Source: Methylobacillus flagellatus_A
GTDB taxonomy: Bacteria; Pseudomonadota; Gammaproteobacteria; Burkholderiales; Methylophilaceae
Assembly (NCBI RefSeq): GCF_031344055.1
Contig: NZ_JADBEN010000005.1
DNA length: 64,000 nt
Direction: 5' to 3' (one strand)
The translations under genes and the position numbers were made by a program. Of the stretch, positions 52,817 to 61,019 are shown one piece after another (the first letter of the stretch is position 1; every line of letters starts with the position of its first letter). The notes beneath the pieces were generated by a model. That model was not told the origin of the DNA, searched no databases, and saw only the letters and a program-made list of their open reading frames with translations.

Positions 52817-53538
52817 GCGGCATACTCCTCGCCCTTGCCGGCATCCTGCTTGGGCAAGCGCTTGAAGGCGGCAAGTTCAGCTCGCTCATCCAGCCCGCCG
52901 CATTCATGATCGTGCTGTTCGGCACCATAGGCGCGGTGCTGTTGCAAACCCGCCCCGTGTTCTTCATCCAGGGGATACGCCTATTGAAATGGGTGGTGTT
53001 GCCCCCGGCGGACGACAGGGAAAAACTGGCGCGCCGCATCAGCGCCTGGAGCCAGATTGCGCGCAAGGACGGCATCCTGCTGCTGGAAAACCATATGTAC
53101 TCGGAACCGGACCCCTTCGTGAAAACGGCATTGCGCCTGGTGATAGACGGCACGCCTCCCGAGAAGATCCGCGATATCTGCAACGTGGATATCAACCGCT
53201 ATGAGGCAGCGCAGCGCAACGCGGTCAAAATATGGGAAGCGGCCGGCGGCTACGCCCCGACCATCGGCATCCTGGGCGCAGTTCTCGGCCTGATCCATGT
53301 CATGGAGAACCTCTCCGACCCGAGCAAGCTGGGCAGCGGCATCGCGATTGCCTTCGTTGCGACCATCTACGGCGTCGGCTTTGCCAACCTGCTCTTCCTG
53401 CCGGTCGCCAACAAGCTCAAGGCGCTTGTGCAACTGGAGACCACACGCCGCGAAATGGTGGTCGAGGGCATGGTGGGAATCGCGAATGGCGAAAACCACA
53501 AGATCGTGGAAGAGCGCTTGAATGCATACTTACGCTAA
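52798..53538 (+). CDS. motC: Flagellar stator protein MotC (MotA paralogue)
   Basis: A 246-residue four-TM stator protein. GTG at 52798, overlapping the end of fliA by 19 bases, gives the conserved start DWSSLGGILLALAGILLGQALEGG. TM3-TM4 lie in GGYAPTIGILGAVLGLIHVMENL and GSGIAIAFVATIYGVGFANLLFLP. It is closer to the Pseudomonas MotC/sodium-like PomA branch than to the MotA at 43288. motD follows after 12 bp. Confidence 0.92.
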   Translation: MDWSSLGGILLALAGILLGQALEGGKFSSLIQPAAFMIVLFGTIGAVLLQTRPVFFIQGIRLLKWVVLPPADDREKLARRISAWSQIARKDGILLLENHMYSEPDPFVKTALRLVIDGTPPEKIRDICNVDINRYEAAQRNAVKIWEAAGGYAPTIGILGAVLGLIHVMENLSDPSKLGSGIAIAFVATIYGVGFANLLFLPVANKLKALVQLETTRREMVVEGMVGIANGENHKIVEERLNAYLR

Positions 53539-53550
53539 TCTCAGGGCGAT

Positions 53551-54354
53551 ATGGGAAGAAGAAGAAAATTTGAGGATGACCCGGACAACCATGACCGTTG
53601 GCTAGTCTCCTACGCCGACTTCATTACCCTGCTGTTCGCCTTCTTCGTGGTCATGTATGGCATTTCGTCGGTCAACGACCAGAAATACAAGGAACTCACC
53701 TCCGCGTTGGGCAGCGCATTCAGCGGCACCCCGCCTGACAAAGAGGCGAATCCTCCGCCCGACGCCAAGTCCTCCGCAGGTAAGAGTGTCCTCAAGACCC
53801 CACCCACCAGCTCGTTGATCAACGCCCTGCCGCTGGCACGCCTGCAGAAGGAAAAACAGCGCCAGGAACAGGAAAACATCAGCGCCATGATCGCCAACCT
53901 GAATCGCACGCTCGGCAGCCTGGCCACGAACGGCAAGATCAACATCAGCAAGACCAGCCGGGGCGTGCGCATCGACATTGCCGACGGCGTGCTGTTCCAG
54001 GCAGGCTCGGCCGCCATCAAGGCGGAAGCGAACGCTCCCATCAATGAAATCACCCAGGTGCTGGCTGACCAGCAGTATGCCATCCAGGTGGAAGGCCATA
54101 CCGACAACGCCCCGATCAGCAATGCCCAGTTTCCCTCCAACTGGGAGCTGTCTTCGATGCGTGCCACCAGCGTAGTGCGCAAGATGATAGAAAACGGCAT
54201 CGATGCAGAACGGCTCAGCGCTGTCGGTTATAGCGACACGCAACCCGTCGCTGACAACGAGACCGCCGAAGGGCGCGCGCAGAACCGTCGCGTCTCTATC
54301 ATGGTGCTCTACCGCAAACCCGAGAAACTCCAAGCAGCAGACATCCAGCAATAA
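53551..54354 (+). CDS. motD: Flagellar stator protein MotD (MotB paralogue)
   Basis: A 267-residue MotB-type protein. The single TM begins DRWLVSYADFITLLFAFFVVMYGISS and carries the ion-carrying Asp. A Pro/Lys-rich plug region (about residues 55-95) and an OmpA-like peptidoglycan-binding domain (about 130-255, VEGHTDNAPISN, LSSMRATSVVRKM) follow. It completes a second stator with MotC. A bidirectional terminator closes the operon. Confidence 0.93.
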   Translation: MGRRRKFEDDPDNHDRWLVSYADFITLLFAFFVVMYGISSVNDQKYKELTSALGSAFSGTPPDKEANPPPDAKSSAGKSVLKTPPTSSLINALPLARLQKEKQRQEQENISAMIANLNRTLGSLATNGKINISKTSRGVRIDIADGVLFQAGSAAIKAEANAPINEITQVLADQQYAIQVEGHTDNAPISNAQFPSNWELSSMRATSVVRKMIENGIDAERLSAVGYSDTQPVADNETAEGRAQNRRVSIMVLYRKPEKLQAADIQQ

Positions 54355-54380
54355 AAAAGCCGGGAAACATCCCGGCTTTT
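54355..54380. terminator. Bidirectional terminator between motD and flgN
   Basis: AAAAGCCGGG-AAACAT-CCCGGCTTTT: a 10-bp perfect stem with an A-run before and T-run after, so it works on both strands for the convergent motD and flgN transcripts. Confidence 0.9.
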
Positions 54381-54400
54381 CGTTATCCTTGTACTATTTT

Positions 54401-54850
54401 TCAGGCATGCGCATTGTAGAGGCCTGAACCCGAACTGGCCTGGCCGTTCGGGCCGTAGAACTGTCCTGCGGACGGCGGCCTGCCCAAGGTGTCGAGCACC
54501 TGCTGGTTGCGATGGAACTGTTTGTTGATCAGGACGCCATTCACGCGATTGAGCTCTTTGGCCTGGTCTATCAGGCCCTGGAACCTGCTCCAGGACTCCT
54601 GGATGATGGCATCCTGAGCTGCGATCCAGGCGGCAAGACCGCGCTCGTCCGTACCGAAGCCCAAGGCTGCCACCGCTTGGTAACGGGCCTGGGTAGTGGC
54701 GTTGATGTCCTGCAAGACGCGGGACTTTTCATTGAGCAAGCCTTCCATGGCATCCACATCCACTTTGACCAGGCAAGCCTGCTCGCGCTTCAAAAGCTCC
54801 AGGAGGTTATCGGTCAACTCAATTTCACGCTCGAAGCTAGCTGTGGACAT
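54401..54850 (-). CDS. flgN: Flagellar export chaperone FlgN
   Basis: A 149-residue helical protein with the pattern of FlgN: a long amphipathic N-terminal helix (REIELTDNLLELLKREQACL), EGLLNEKSRVLQDINATTQ, and late LNRVNGVLINKQFHRNQQVLDTL. It is the dedicated chaperone of hook-filament junction proteins FlgK and FlgL. It follows flgM, the usual flgMN order, and the C-terminal Gly/Ser-rich tail (SGSGLYN) is common in the family. Confidence 0.92.
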   Translation of the reverse strand: MSTASFEREIELTDNLLELLKREQACLVKVDVDAMEGLLNEKSRVLQDINATTQARYQAVAALGFGTDERGLAAWIAAQDAIIQESWSRFQGLIDQAKELNRVNGVLINKQFHRNQQVLDTLGRPPSAGQFYGPNGQASSGSGLYNAHA

Positions 54851-54879
54851 GTCAGGATACCCTTTCTTCCTGCGCAGCC

Positions 54880-55182
54880 TTAACGTTGGGCTGTCAACAG
54901 GTCTTTTACTGTGTTGATAAGGCCATCTGCGACCTTTTCAGAGTCAACCCTGAACTGGCCGCTGGAAATGGCAGATTTGATCGCGCTGACTTTGTCCGCG
55001 TCATATACTTGCTCATTGGCTCCGGCGGCTTCGATGGATTGCAATTGCGAAGCCAAGGGGGACAAGGTGACACTTTCGCCAGCAACAGGCGTTTTGGTCT
55101 CGCTGGTGCGAGGAGCAGGCCTGTTCTCAATCTTGTCATTGCTAAGCGCAACCGCTTTCTGAAGTGCGTCATCAATTTTCAT
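54880..55182 (-). CDS. flgM: Anti-sigma-28 factor FlgM
   Basis: A 100-residue protein, mostly disordered at the N terminus. The C-terminal sigma-binding region reads VYDADKVSAIKSAISSGQFRVDSEKVADGLINTVKDLL. It inhibits FliA until export through the finished hook. It lies in front of flgN under its own FliA-type promoter (55239-55265), giving the classical negative loop. Confidence 0.95.
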   Translation of the reverse strand: MKIDDALQKAVALSNDKIENRPAPRTSETKTPVAGESVTLSPLASQLQSIEAAGANEQVYDADKVSAIKSAISSGQFRVDSEKVADGLINTVKDLLTAQR

Positions 55183-55238
55183 GGCAATTCCTTAAGCTAG
55201 TTTCATCTACGGCAAAACCGCATACCGATATATTGCTC

Positions 55239-55265
55239 TTATCGGCGGCATTTTTGTTAACTTTA
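55239..55265 (-). promoter_or_regulatory. Sigma-28 promoter of flgMN
   Basis: On the minus strand TAAAGTTA, an 11-base spacer and GCCGATAA match the FliA consensus at 15 of 16 positions. The -10 lies 57 bp before the flgM start. Confidence 0.9.
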
Positions 55266-55342
55266 GTAAAAAAGTTTAAAGCCTTTTGCCAAAGTCACAA
55301 AGCCCGTATCGAAAACGCCTTGAGTATGCTATGCAAACTGCG

Positions 55343-56050
55343 CTAAAAAATGACCTCAATCAAGCCGCCCTGGCGCGCCAGTCCGCTGACCACCTGGCCG
55401 TTGCCCACCTTCACCTTCACACGCTGGCCTTCGCCCGCGTTGCTCAGCGCCGTACCTTCCGCCGACACCCTGAAGCCTTCGCCTATGGTGTTGAGCACTA
55501 CTTTCTGTCCCTGCTGCACGACCGGCAATATGCGCAGCATCTCCTGCCGCAACACCGTGCCTGCGCTCAGCGGCACGTATACCGCCCGTCCGACTGCCTG
55601 GTTCGCATCCGTGAACACGCCGGGCGGCAGCTTGGCGAGATCCCCCTGGCTCTTGGCCAAGTCCTGCTCGGTAATGATATGCCCTTGCGCCAGCGGGCCT
55701 GCGGCAATCAGGTACTCCGCCATGACCTGCACGTTGGCCTGTACATAGATGGTCCAGACTTGCGGCGCATTGCAGCGCACGCCCACGCTGGTCCGTCCCC
55801 AGATCTTGCTGCCGGGAGGCAATGACATCTGCAGGTTGTCGCAACTTGCCAGCTTGAGGCGCGAGTCCACGGCGGCTGCCGATACCGACACCTTGCCGGG
55901 CAAACCCGCGCTCTGGCTCAACAAGAACTGTTCCACCTGCACCCGCAGCTGCGTCAAATCCTGATGGCCGGAAGCCGCAAGAACCGGCATCCCGCACAGG
56001 CAGGCAATCAGCAAGGCAGCGATACGCCCAGTGATATATACTCGCTTCAT
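55343..56050 (-). CDS. flgA: Flagellar P-ring assembly chaperone FlgA
   Basis: A 235-residue periplasmic protein with a signal peptide (MKRVYITGRIAALLIACLCGMPVLA). The C-terminal SAF/BETR-type domain shows NQAVGRAVYVPLSAGTVLRQEML and VGNGQVVSGLARQGGLIEVIF. It helps FlgI polymerise into the P ring. GGAGGGG precedes the ATG at 56050, so the 12-codon upstream extension is unlikely. It is divergent from flgB. Confidence 0.94.
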   Translation of the reverse strand: MKRVYITGRIAALLIACLCGMPVLAASGHQDLTQLRVQVEQFLLSQSAGLPGKVSVSAAAVDSRLKLASCDNLQMSLPPGSKIWGRTSVGVRCNAPQVWTIYVQANVQVMAEYLIAAGPLAQGHIITEQDLAKSQGDLAKLPPGVFTDANQAVGRAVYVPLSAGTVLRQEMLRILPVVQQGQKVVLNTIGEGFRVSAEGTALSNAGEGQRVKVKVGNGQVVSGLARQGGLIEVIF

Positions 56051-56282
56051 TGCACCCCTCCTCGGCTCCGGGTTGGTACTATTCATTCAGGATAGTGGTT
56101 GGAATTCAGATCAAGGTGCATTTTACTGAGGCATGCAAGTACATAAGCAGGAAACAAGAGGGGAATTTCCCCCTTGTTCATGCAATGGAATTTGCACGAC
56201 AGGTTCTAGACTCGCAATCATCTGAAATAACGGCAGTCGCACGCATTTCTTGACCGCCGCCGTTAGCAAGGGAGGTTGTACG
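56051..56282. promoter_or_regulatory. Divergent flgA/flgB promoter region
   Basis: About 230 bp between the start codons of the two operons. An imperfect palindrome AACAAGAGGGGAA...TTCCCCCTTGTT lies at 56153-56178, roughly 105 bp from flgB. It could be an operator for a class II activator, but I cannot match it to a known FlhDC box. GGGAGG precedes flgB. Confidence 0.4.
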
Positions 56283-56678
56283 ATGAACAAACTGGATGCC
56301 GCACTCAATTTCCATGAAACCGCGCTACGCGTGCGCGGGCAACGCCAGGAACTGCTGGCGGCCAATATCGCCAATGCCGATACCCCGGGCTACAAGGCGC
56401 GCGACATCAATTTTGCCGACACTTTCAAACAGGCCCTCGCCGGCGCCTCCGGCGGACTGAAAGCGGACACCACCAACCCCGGCCATATCCCCGCCACCGC
56501 CAGCCATCAGAACGGCGTGCTGTACCGCTCCATTATCCAGGGCAGCGTCGACGGCAATACGGTCGACATGGACGTGGAACGCAACCAGTTCGCCGACAAC
56601 GCATTACGCTACGAAGCCAGCGCCACCATGATCAGCGGGCAGATCAAGAAGCTGCTGTCCGCGATACAAGGCCAGTAA
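56283..56678 (+). CDS. flgB: Proximal rod protein FlgB
   Basis: A 131-residue rod protein. The N-terminal flagellar rod motif RQELLAANIANADTPGYKARDINF is present, and the C-terminal helix DNALRYEASATMISGQIKKLLSAIQGQ completes the coiled pair. The ATG at 56283 is preceded by GGGAGG. It opens the flgBCDEFGHIJ operon. Confidence 0.96.
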   Translation: MNKLDAALNFHETALRVRGQRQELLAANIANADTPGYKARDINFADTFKQALAGASGGLKADTTNPGHIPATASHQNGVLYRSIIQGSVDGNTVDMDVERNQFADNALRYEASATMISGQIKKLLSAIQGQ

Positions 56679-56710
56679 TGGCGGCCGCCTAAATCTTGAA
56701 GGAGACGTGA

Positions 56711-57118
56711 ATGTCACTTTTTAATGTATTCAATATTTCCGGGTCGGCCATGAGTGCGCAGGGCCAGCGCCTGAACGTCGTGGCAAGCAACCTGGCCAAT
56801 GCCGATAGCGTGACCAGCTCCAACGGCCAGCCCTACCGCGCCAAGCATATTGTGTTTTCCGCCGTGCCGGTGAACCCCAACGGCGATGCGCAAGGCGTCA
56901 AGGTGCAGCAGGTCGTGGAAGACCAGGCGCCGCCGCAGCTCAAGTACGACCCCAAGCACCCCCTGGCTGACGCCAACGGCTATGTCGCCATGCCCAACGT
57001 CAACGTCACCGAAGAGATGGTCAACATGATCTCGGCATCCAGGTCGTACCAGAACAATGTTGAAACCATGAACGCGGCAAAATCCATGCTGCTCAAGACC
57101 CTGACCATCGGCCAATAA
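56711..57118 (+). CDS. flgC: Proximal rod protein FlgC
   Basis: A 135-residue rod protein with FNISGSAMSAQGQRLNVVASNLANADSVTSSNGQPYRAK at the N terminus and PNVNVTEEMVNMISASRSYQNNVETMNAAKSMLLKTLTIGQ at the C terminus. Together with FlgB and FlgF it builds the axial rod. The AAGGAG ribosome site lies nine bases before the ATG. Confidence 0.97.
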   Translation: MSLFNVFNISGSAMSAQGQRLNVVASNLANADSVTSSNGQPYRAKHIVFSAVPVNPNGDAQGVKVQQVVEDQAPPQLKYDPKHPLADANGYVAMPNVNVTEEMVNMISASRSYQNNVETMNAAKSMLLKTLTIGQ

Positions 57119-57147
57119 ACCCTAGACTCTGAAAGCGAGTAACGATC

Positions 57148-57834
57148 ATGGCAAGCACCTCAGGCATTTCCGATTCACTGCTCACCAGCATGAACGGCAC
57201 TAGCTCCACCAGCAGTGCCAGCAGCATTTCCGAAACCCAGGACCGGTTCATGAAGCTGCTGATCGCCCAGATGAAGAACCAGGACCCGCTCAACCCGATG
57301 GACAACGCCGAGGTGACGAGCCAGATGGCGCAACTGTCCACCGTGACCGGGATCGAGAAGATGAACGCCACGCTGTCCACGTTCATCAGCAGCATGCAGG
57401 CGACACAGGCCCTGCAGGCTTCCAGCCTGATCGGCAACACTGTCCTGGTGGAAGGCAACAGCACCTATCTCGCCCCTACCGAAACCGAGGGCGAGTCCGC
57501 TGCCTATTTCGGCGTCGAGCTGCCTGTCGGTGCGGACAAGCTCACCGTCAATATCAAGGACAGCTCAGGCAAGGTGGTGAGAACCCTCACAGTGACCAAC
57601 CAGCAGCCAGGCATCACGCCCCTGGGCTGGGATGGCTATGGCGACGACGGCGCCAAACTGACAGACGGCCGCTATACCATCGAAGCTACCGCAACCACGG
57701 GCAACAGCACCGTTGCGTCGACCACGCTCAGCTATGAACAGGTCATGAGCGTGTCCACCGGCAGCGACGGCGTCAAGCTCAACCTGAGCAATTTGGCAGC
57801 AATTACCACAGACCAGATCAAGCAGATTTTCTAA
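57148..57834 (+). CDS. flgD: Hook-capping scaffold protein FlgD
   Basis: A 228-residue hook scaffold. The conserved N-terminal ETQDRFMKLLIAQMKNQDPLNPMDNAEVTSQMAQLSTVTGIEKMN is followed by the FlgD Tudor/FnIII-like middle (PGITPLGWDGYGDDGAKLTDGRYTI). It caps the growing hook and is removed on completion. It is a class II gene inside the flgB operon. Confidence 0.97.
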   Translation: MASTSGISDSLLTSMNGTSSTSSASSISETQDRFMKLLIAQMKNQDPLNPMDNAEVTSQMAQLSTVTGIEKMNATLSTFISSMQATQALQASSLIGNTVLVEGNSTYLAPTETEGESAAYFGVELPVGADKLTVNIKDSSGKVVRTLTVTNQQPGITPLGWDGYGDDGAKLTDGRYTIEATATTGNSTVASTTLSYEQVMSVSTGSDGVKLNLSNLAAITTDQIKQIF

Positions 57835-57868
57835 CCACAACCCAGGTATCTACCACCAGGAGAACAAC

Positions 57869-59122
57869 ATGGCTTTCCAACAGGGTTTGAGCGGGCTCAA
57901 CGCCGCTTCCAAGAACATTGAAGTCATCGGCAACAACGTTGCCAATGCGAGCACCGTCGGCTTCAAGCAATCGCGCACGGAGTTCGCCGACGTCTATGCC
58001 AACTCCCTGGGCGGCGGCAACGCGTCCAAGATCGGCATCGGCACCAAGATCGCCGCGATCACCCAGCAGTTCACGCAAGGCAACATTTCCAACTCGCAAA
58101 ACCCGCTGGACGTGGCCATCAATGGCAACGGCTTCTTCCGCATGAGCGACAACGGCACCATCACCTACAGCCGCAATGGGCAGTTCCAACTGGATAAGGA
58201 CGGCTATATCCAGAATGCGTCCGGACAGCGCCTGACAGGATATGCCCTGGTCAACGGCCAAATCCAGACCGGCGCCCTGACGGAACTGCGCATTGATGCC
58301 TCCGACCTAGCCCCGCGCACCACCACTTCCATTACCGGCCCGCTGAACCTGGATTCACGCGCGGAAGTCCTGGACCCAGATCTGTTCGACATCAACGACC
58401 CCAGTACTTACAGCCACTCGACCCCGATCGAGGTATTCGACTCGCTGGGCAACTCACACGCGGTACAGTTGTATTATCTCAAGACAGATGTTGATACCAC
58501 TGCATCACCCGCGACCTCGACATGGACTATCATGGCGAGCGCAGATGGCGTCCAGACGCCCGTAGGTACGCCTCCTGTCGCTGTCGGCACCATGGTATTC
58601 ACCGGCTCCGGTATCAACCCCACGATAACGCCGGCGACCCCGAACATCAGCATCCCGGTCGGAACTGGCGGTCTCACCCCCATGTCGGTCACGTTGAACC
58701 TAGCTGGCAGCACCCAGTTCGCAAACTCCTTCAGCGAAAGCGACCTCGGGCAGGATGGTTACAGCGCAGGCCGCCTGTCGAGCTTCAGCATAGGATCCGA
58801 CGGTTCCATTCTCGGCCGCTACTCCAACGGTCAAAGCACGGTATTGGGCCAAGTCGCTCTCGCCAATTTCCGCAATCTCAACGGCCTCCAGCCATTGGGC
58901 GACAACCAGTGGGCTGAAACTTCCGAGTCCGGCCCTCCCATCGTCGGCATTGCCAACTCCGGCGGGCTGGGCGTGCTGCAATCCTACCGTTTGGAGGATT
59001 CCAACGTCGACCTGACGGCTGAACTGGTCAATATGATCACGGCGCAGCGCGTCTACCAGGCCAATGCGCAAACCATCAAAACCGAGGACCAGATCATGCA
59101 GACCTTGGTCAACTTGCGTTGA
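57869..59122 (+). CDS. flgE: Flagellar hook protein FlgE
   Basis: A 417-residue hook subunit. N-terminal FQQGLSGLNAASKNIEVIGNNVANASTVGFKQSRTEFADV and C-terminal LVNMITAQRVYQANAQTIKTEDQIMQTLVNLR form the D0 coiled coil; the variable D1/D2 part lies between. Length is close to other betaproteobacterial hooks. An insertion of 262 bp with two hairpin structures separates it from flgF. Confidence 0.97.
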   Translation: MAFQQGLSGLNAASKNIEVIGNNVANASTVGFKQSRTEFADVYANSLGGGNASKIGIGTKIAAITQQFTQGNISNSQNPLDVAINGNGFFRMSDNGTITYSRNGQFQLDKDGYIQNASGQRLTGYALVNGQIQTGALTELRIDASDLAPRTTTSITGPLNLDSRAEVLDPDLFDINDPSTYSHSTPIEVFDSLGNSHAVQLYYLKTDVDTTASPATSTWTIMASADGVQTPVGTPPVAVGTMVFTGSGINPTITPATPNISIPVGTGGLTPMSVTLNLAGSTQFANSFSESDLGQDGYSAGRLSSFSIGSDGSILGRYSNGQSTVLGQVALANFRNLNGLQPLGDNQWAETSESGPPIVGIANSGGLGVLQSYRLEDSNVDLTAELVNMITAQRVYQANAQTIKTEDQIMQTLVNLR

Positions 59123-59163
59123 TTGATTGAACATGGATTCGCTTTCAAGCGTATAACCGCGTT

Positions 59164-59204
59164 GGGCTGCCTTGCCGTGCGAAAAGCACGGTCTGCGGCA
59201 GCCC
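59164..59204. repeat. Hairpin after flgE
   Basis: GGGCTGCC...GGCAGCCC outer arms with an inner CCGTGC-GAAAA-GCACGG stem, giving a bulged ~14-bp structure 42 bases after the flgE stop. ATCTTGTTCT follows, so termination on the plus strand would be weak at best. Confidence 0.6.
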
Positions 59205-59254
59205 ATCTTGTTCTACACGCGAATGCAAAGCCATCCAACCATTACAGTAATAAA

Positions 59255-59364
59255 AGCGGTTAACAAAATTCAGCGAAGCGCTCCTGGCTAGGCGCTCTGT
59301 CGCAGACAGTACAAGTAGTACGGCAAGGCAGAGCAACAACGCCAGGAGAGTTTTGTTAACCGCT
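59255..59364. repeat. ~110-bp hairpin repeat, copy 3 (between flgE and flgF)
   Basis: The ends AGCGGTTAACAAAATTC and GAGTTTTGTTAACCGCT pair over 17 bp with one mismatch. The interior shares AGCGAAGCG.TCCTGGCTAGGCG, GTACGGCAAGGCAGAGC and AACAACGCCAGGAGAGT with copies 1 and 2. It lies 20 bases before flgF inside the operon. Confidence 0.85.
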
Positions 59365-59384
59365 AACAAGAGAAAGGAATCGCC

Positions 59385-60125
59385 ATGGACCGTCTAATCT
59401 ATACCGCCATGACCGGCCTGAAACACATCATGGAGCAGCAATCGACCACGGCCAACAACCTGGCGAACTCCACGACAACCGGCTTCCGTGCCCAGATAGA
59501 CAGTTTTCGTGCGGTTCCCGTATTGAGCGATGGCCTGCCTACCCGCGCATTCGTTGTCGATGCCACGGTAGGCACCAATTTCAACAGCGGGGTCATCAAT
59601 ACCACCGGCCGCGAGCTCGACGTCGCCATCCGCGACCGCGGCTGGTTCGCGGTGCAAAGGCCGGACGGTACCGAAGCTTACACCCGCAACGGCAATTTCA
59701 AGTTGAACGAGAACGGCGTCCTGCAAACCCAGGACGGCCTCACGGTCGTGGGCGACGGCGGCCCGATCACGATCCCGCCCGAGGCCAAGATTGCTTTCGC
59801 CAATGACGGCACCGTCTCCGCCGTTGCCACCAATGTGGTGCCGCTGTTCACCAACCTCATAGGCCGGTTGAAGCTGGTCAACCCGAATGACGCTGACCTG
59901 GTGCGCGGAACGGACGGCCTGTTCGAGACCAAGAACCGCCAGCCCCTCAACGCCGACGCCACGGTGACGGTGGCAAGCGGCGCGCTGGAAGGCAGCAATG
60001 TGAACGTCGTGGAGGAAATGGTCAACATGATCTCCCAGGCGCGCCAGTTCGACCTGCAAACCAAGTTGATCCAGAACGCGGAGAATAACGCCACAAAAGC
60101 CGGTCAGATCTTCAGTTTAAGTTAA
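59385..60125 (+). CDS. flgF: Proximal rod protein FlgF
   Basis: A 246-residue rod protein. N-terminal YTAMTGLKHIMEQQSTTANNLANSTTTGFRAQIDSFRAVP and C-terminal GALEGSNVNVVEEMVNMISQARQFDLQTKLIQNAENN are typical. AAAGGA precedes the ATG at 59385. It is separated from flgE by the hairpin repeat, so it may rely on its own promoter or on readthrough. Confidence 0.96.
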   Translation: MDRLIYTAMTGLKHIMEQQSTTANNLANSTTTGFRAQIDSFRAVPVLSDGLPTRAFVVDATVGTNFNSGVINTTGRELDVAIRDRGWFAVQRPDGTEAYTRNGNFKLNENGVLQTQDGLTVVGDGGPITIPPEAKIAFANDGTVSAVATNVVPLFTNLIGRLKLVNPNDADLVRGTDGLFETKNRQPLNADATVTVASGALEGSNVNVVEEMVNMISQARQFDLQTKLIQNAENNATKAGQIFSLS

Positions 60126-60199
60126 GCGGTGCTGGAGTAGCATAGCTTTAAATTCCAGAATCCCGGCAGCCCGATGCTGCCATTGCAAAGGAGCAGACC

Positions 60200-60985
60200 A
60201 TGATACGTTCGCTATGGATCGCCAAGACCGGCCTTGATGCCCAGCAAACGCAGATGGACGTGATTGCCAACAACCTGGCCAACGTCAGCACCAACGGCTT
60301 CAAGAAAACCCGCGCCGTATTCGAGGATCTGCTCTACCAAAACATCCGCCAACCCGGCGCGCAATCCTCCCAGCAGACCCAGCTGCCTTCGGGCCTGCAA
60401 CTGGGTACCGGCGTCCGTCCTGTAGCGACCGAACGCATCCATATCCAGGGCAACCTGCAGCAGACCGGCAACAACAAGGACGTCGCCATCAGCGGCGAAG
60501 GTTTCTTCCAGGTGCTACTCCCTGACGGCTCCACGGCTTATACCCGCGATGGCGCTTTCCAGCTTGATAACCAGGGCCAGCTGGTGACAGCCAGCGGCTT
60601 CACCGTGCAGCCGGCCATCATCGTCCCGCCGAATGCGCTAAGCCTCACGGTAGCGCGCGACGGCACGGTGTCCGTGGTGTTGCCGGACAACCCGAACAAC
60701 GCCGTGCAGATCGGCACCTTCCAGCTGGCGACCTTCATCAACCCGGCCGGCCTGCAGTCGCGCGGCGAGAACCTGTATATCGAGACCGCCGCTTCCGGGG
60801 CCGCCAACATCAACCAGCCCGGCATGAACGGCACCGGCTTGCTGATACACCAATACCTGGAAACGTCCAACGTCAACGTGGCGGAAGAGCTGGTCAGCAT
60901 GATCCAGACCCAGCGCGCCTATGAGATCAACAGCAAGGCGATTTCCACTTCGGACCAGATGCTGCAGCGCCTGTCGCAACTGTAA
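60200..60985 (+). CDS. flgG: Distal rod protein FlgG
   Basis: A 261-residue distal rod subunit. N-terminal SLWIAKTGLDAQQTQMDVIANNLANVSTNGFKKTRAVFEDLLYQNIRQPG is the FlgG signature, and the C terminus YLETSNVNVAEELVSMIQTQRAYEINSKAISTSDQMLQRLSQL completes it. It forms the driveshaft part of the rod. A small hairpin (GGCAGC/GCTGCC, 60165-60181) precedes its ribosome site. Confidence 0.98.
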   Translation: MIRSLWIAKTGLDAQQTQMDVIANNLANVSTNGFKKTRAVFEDLLYQNIRQPGAQSSQQTQLPSGLQLGTGVRPVATERIHIQGNLQQTGNNKDVAISGEGFFQVLLPDGSTAYTRDGAFQLDNQGQLVTASGFTVQPAIIVPPNALSLTVARDGTVSVVLPDNPNNAVQIGTFQLATFINPAGLQSRGENLYIETAASGAANINQPGMNGTGLLIHQYLETSNVNVAEELVSMIQTQRAYEINSKAISTSDQMLQRLSQL

Positions 60986-61019
60986 TCCCGGCATGAACAT
61001 GGGCGGCAAAGGACAATAT

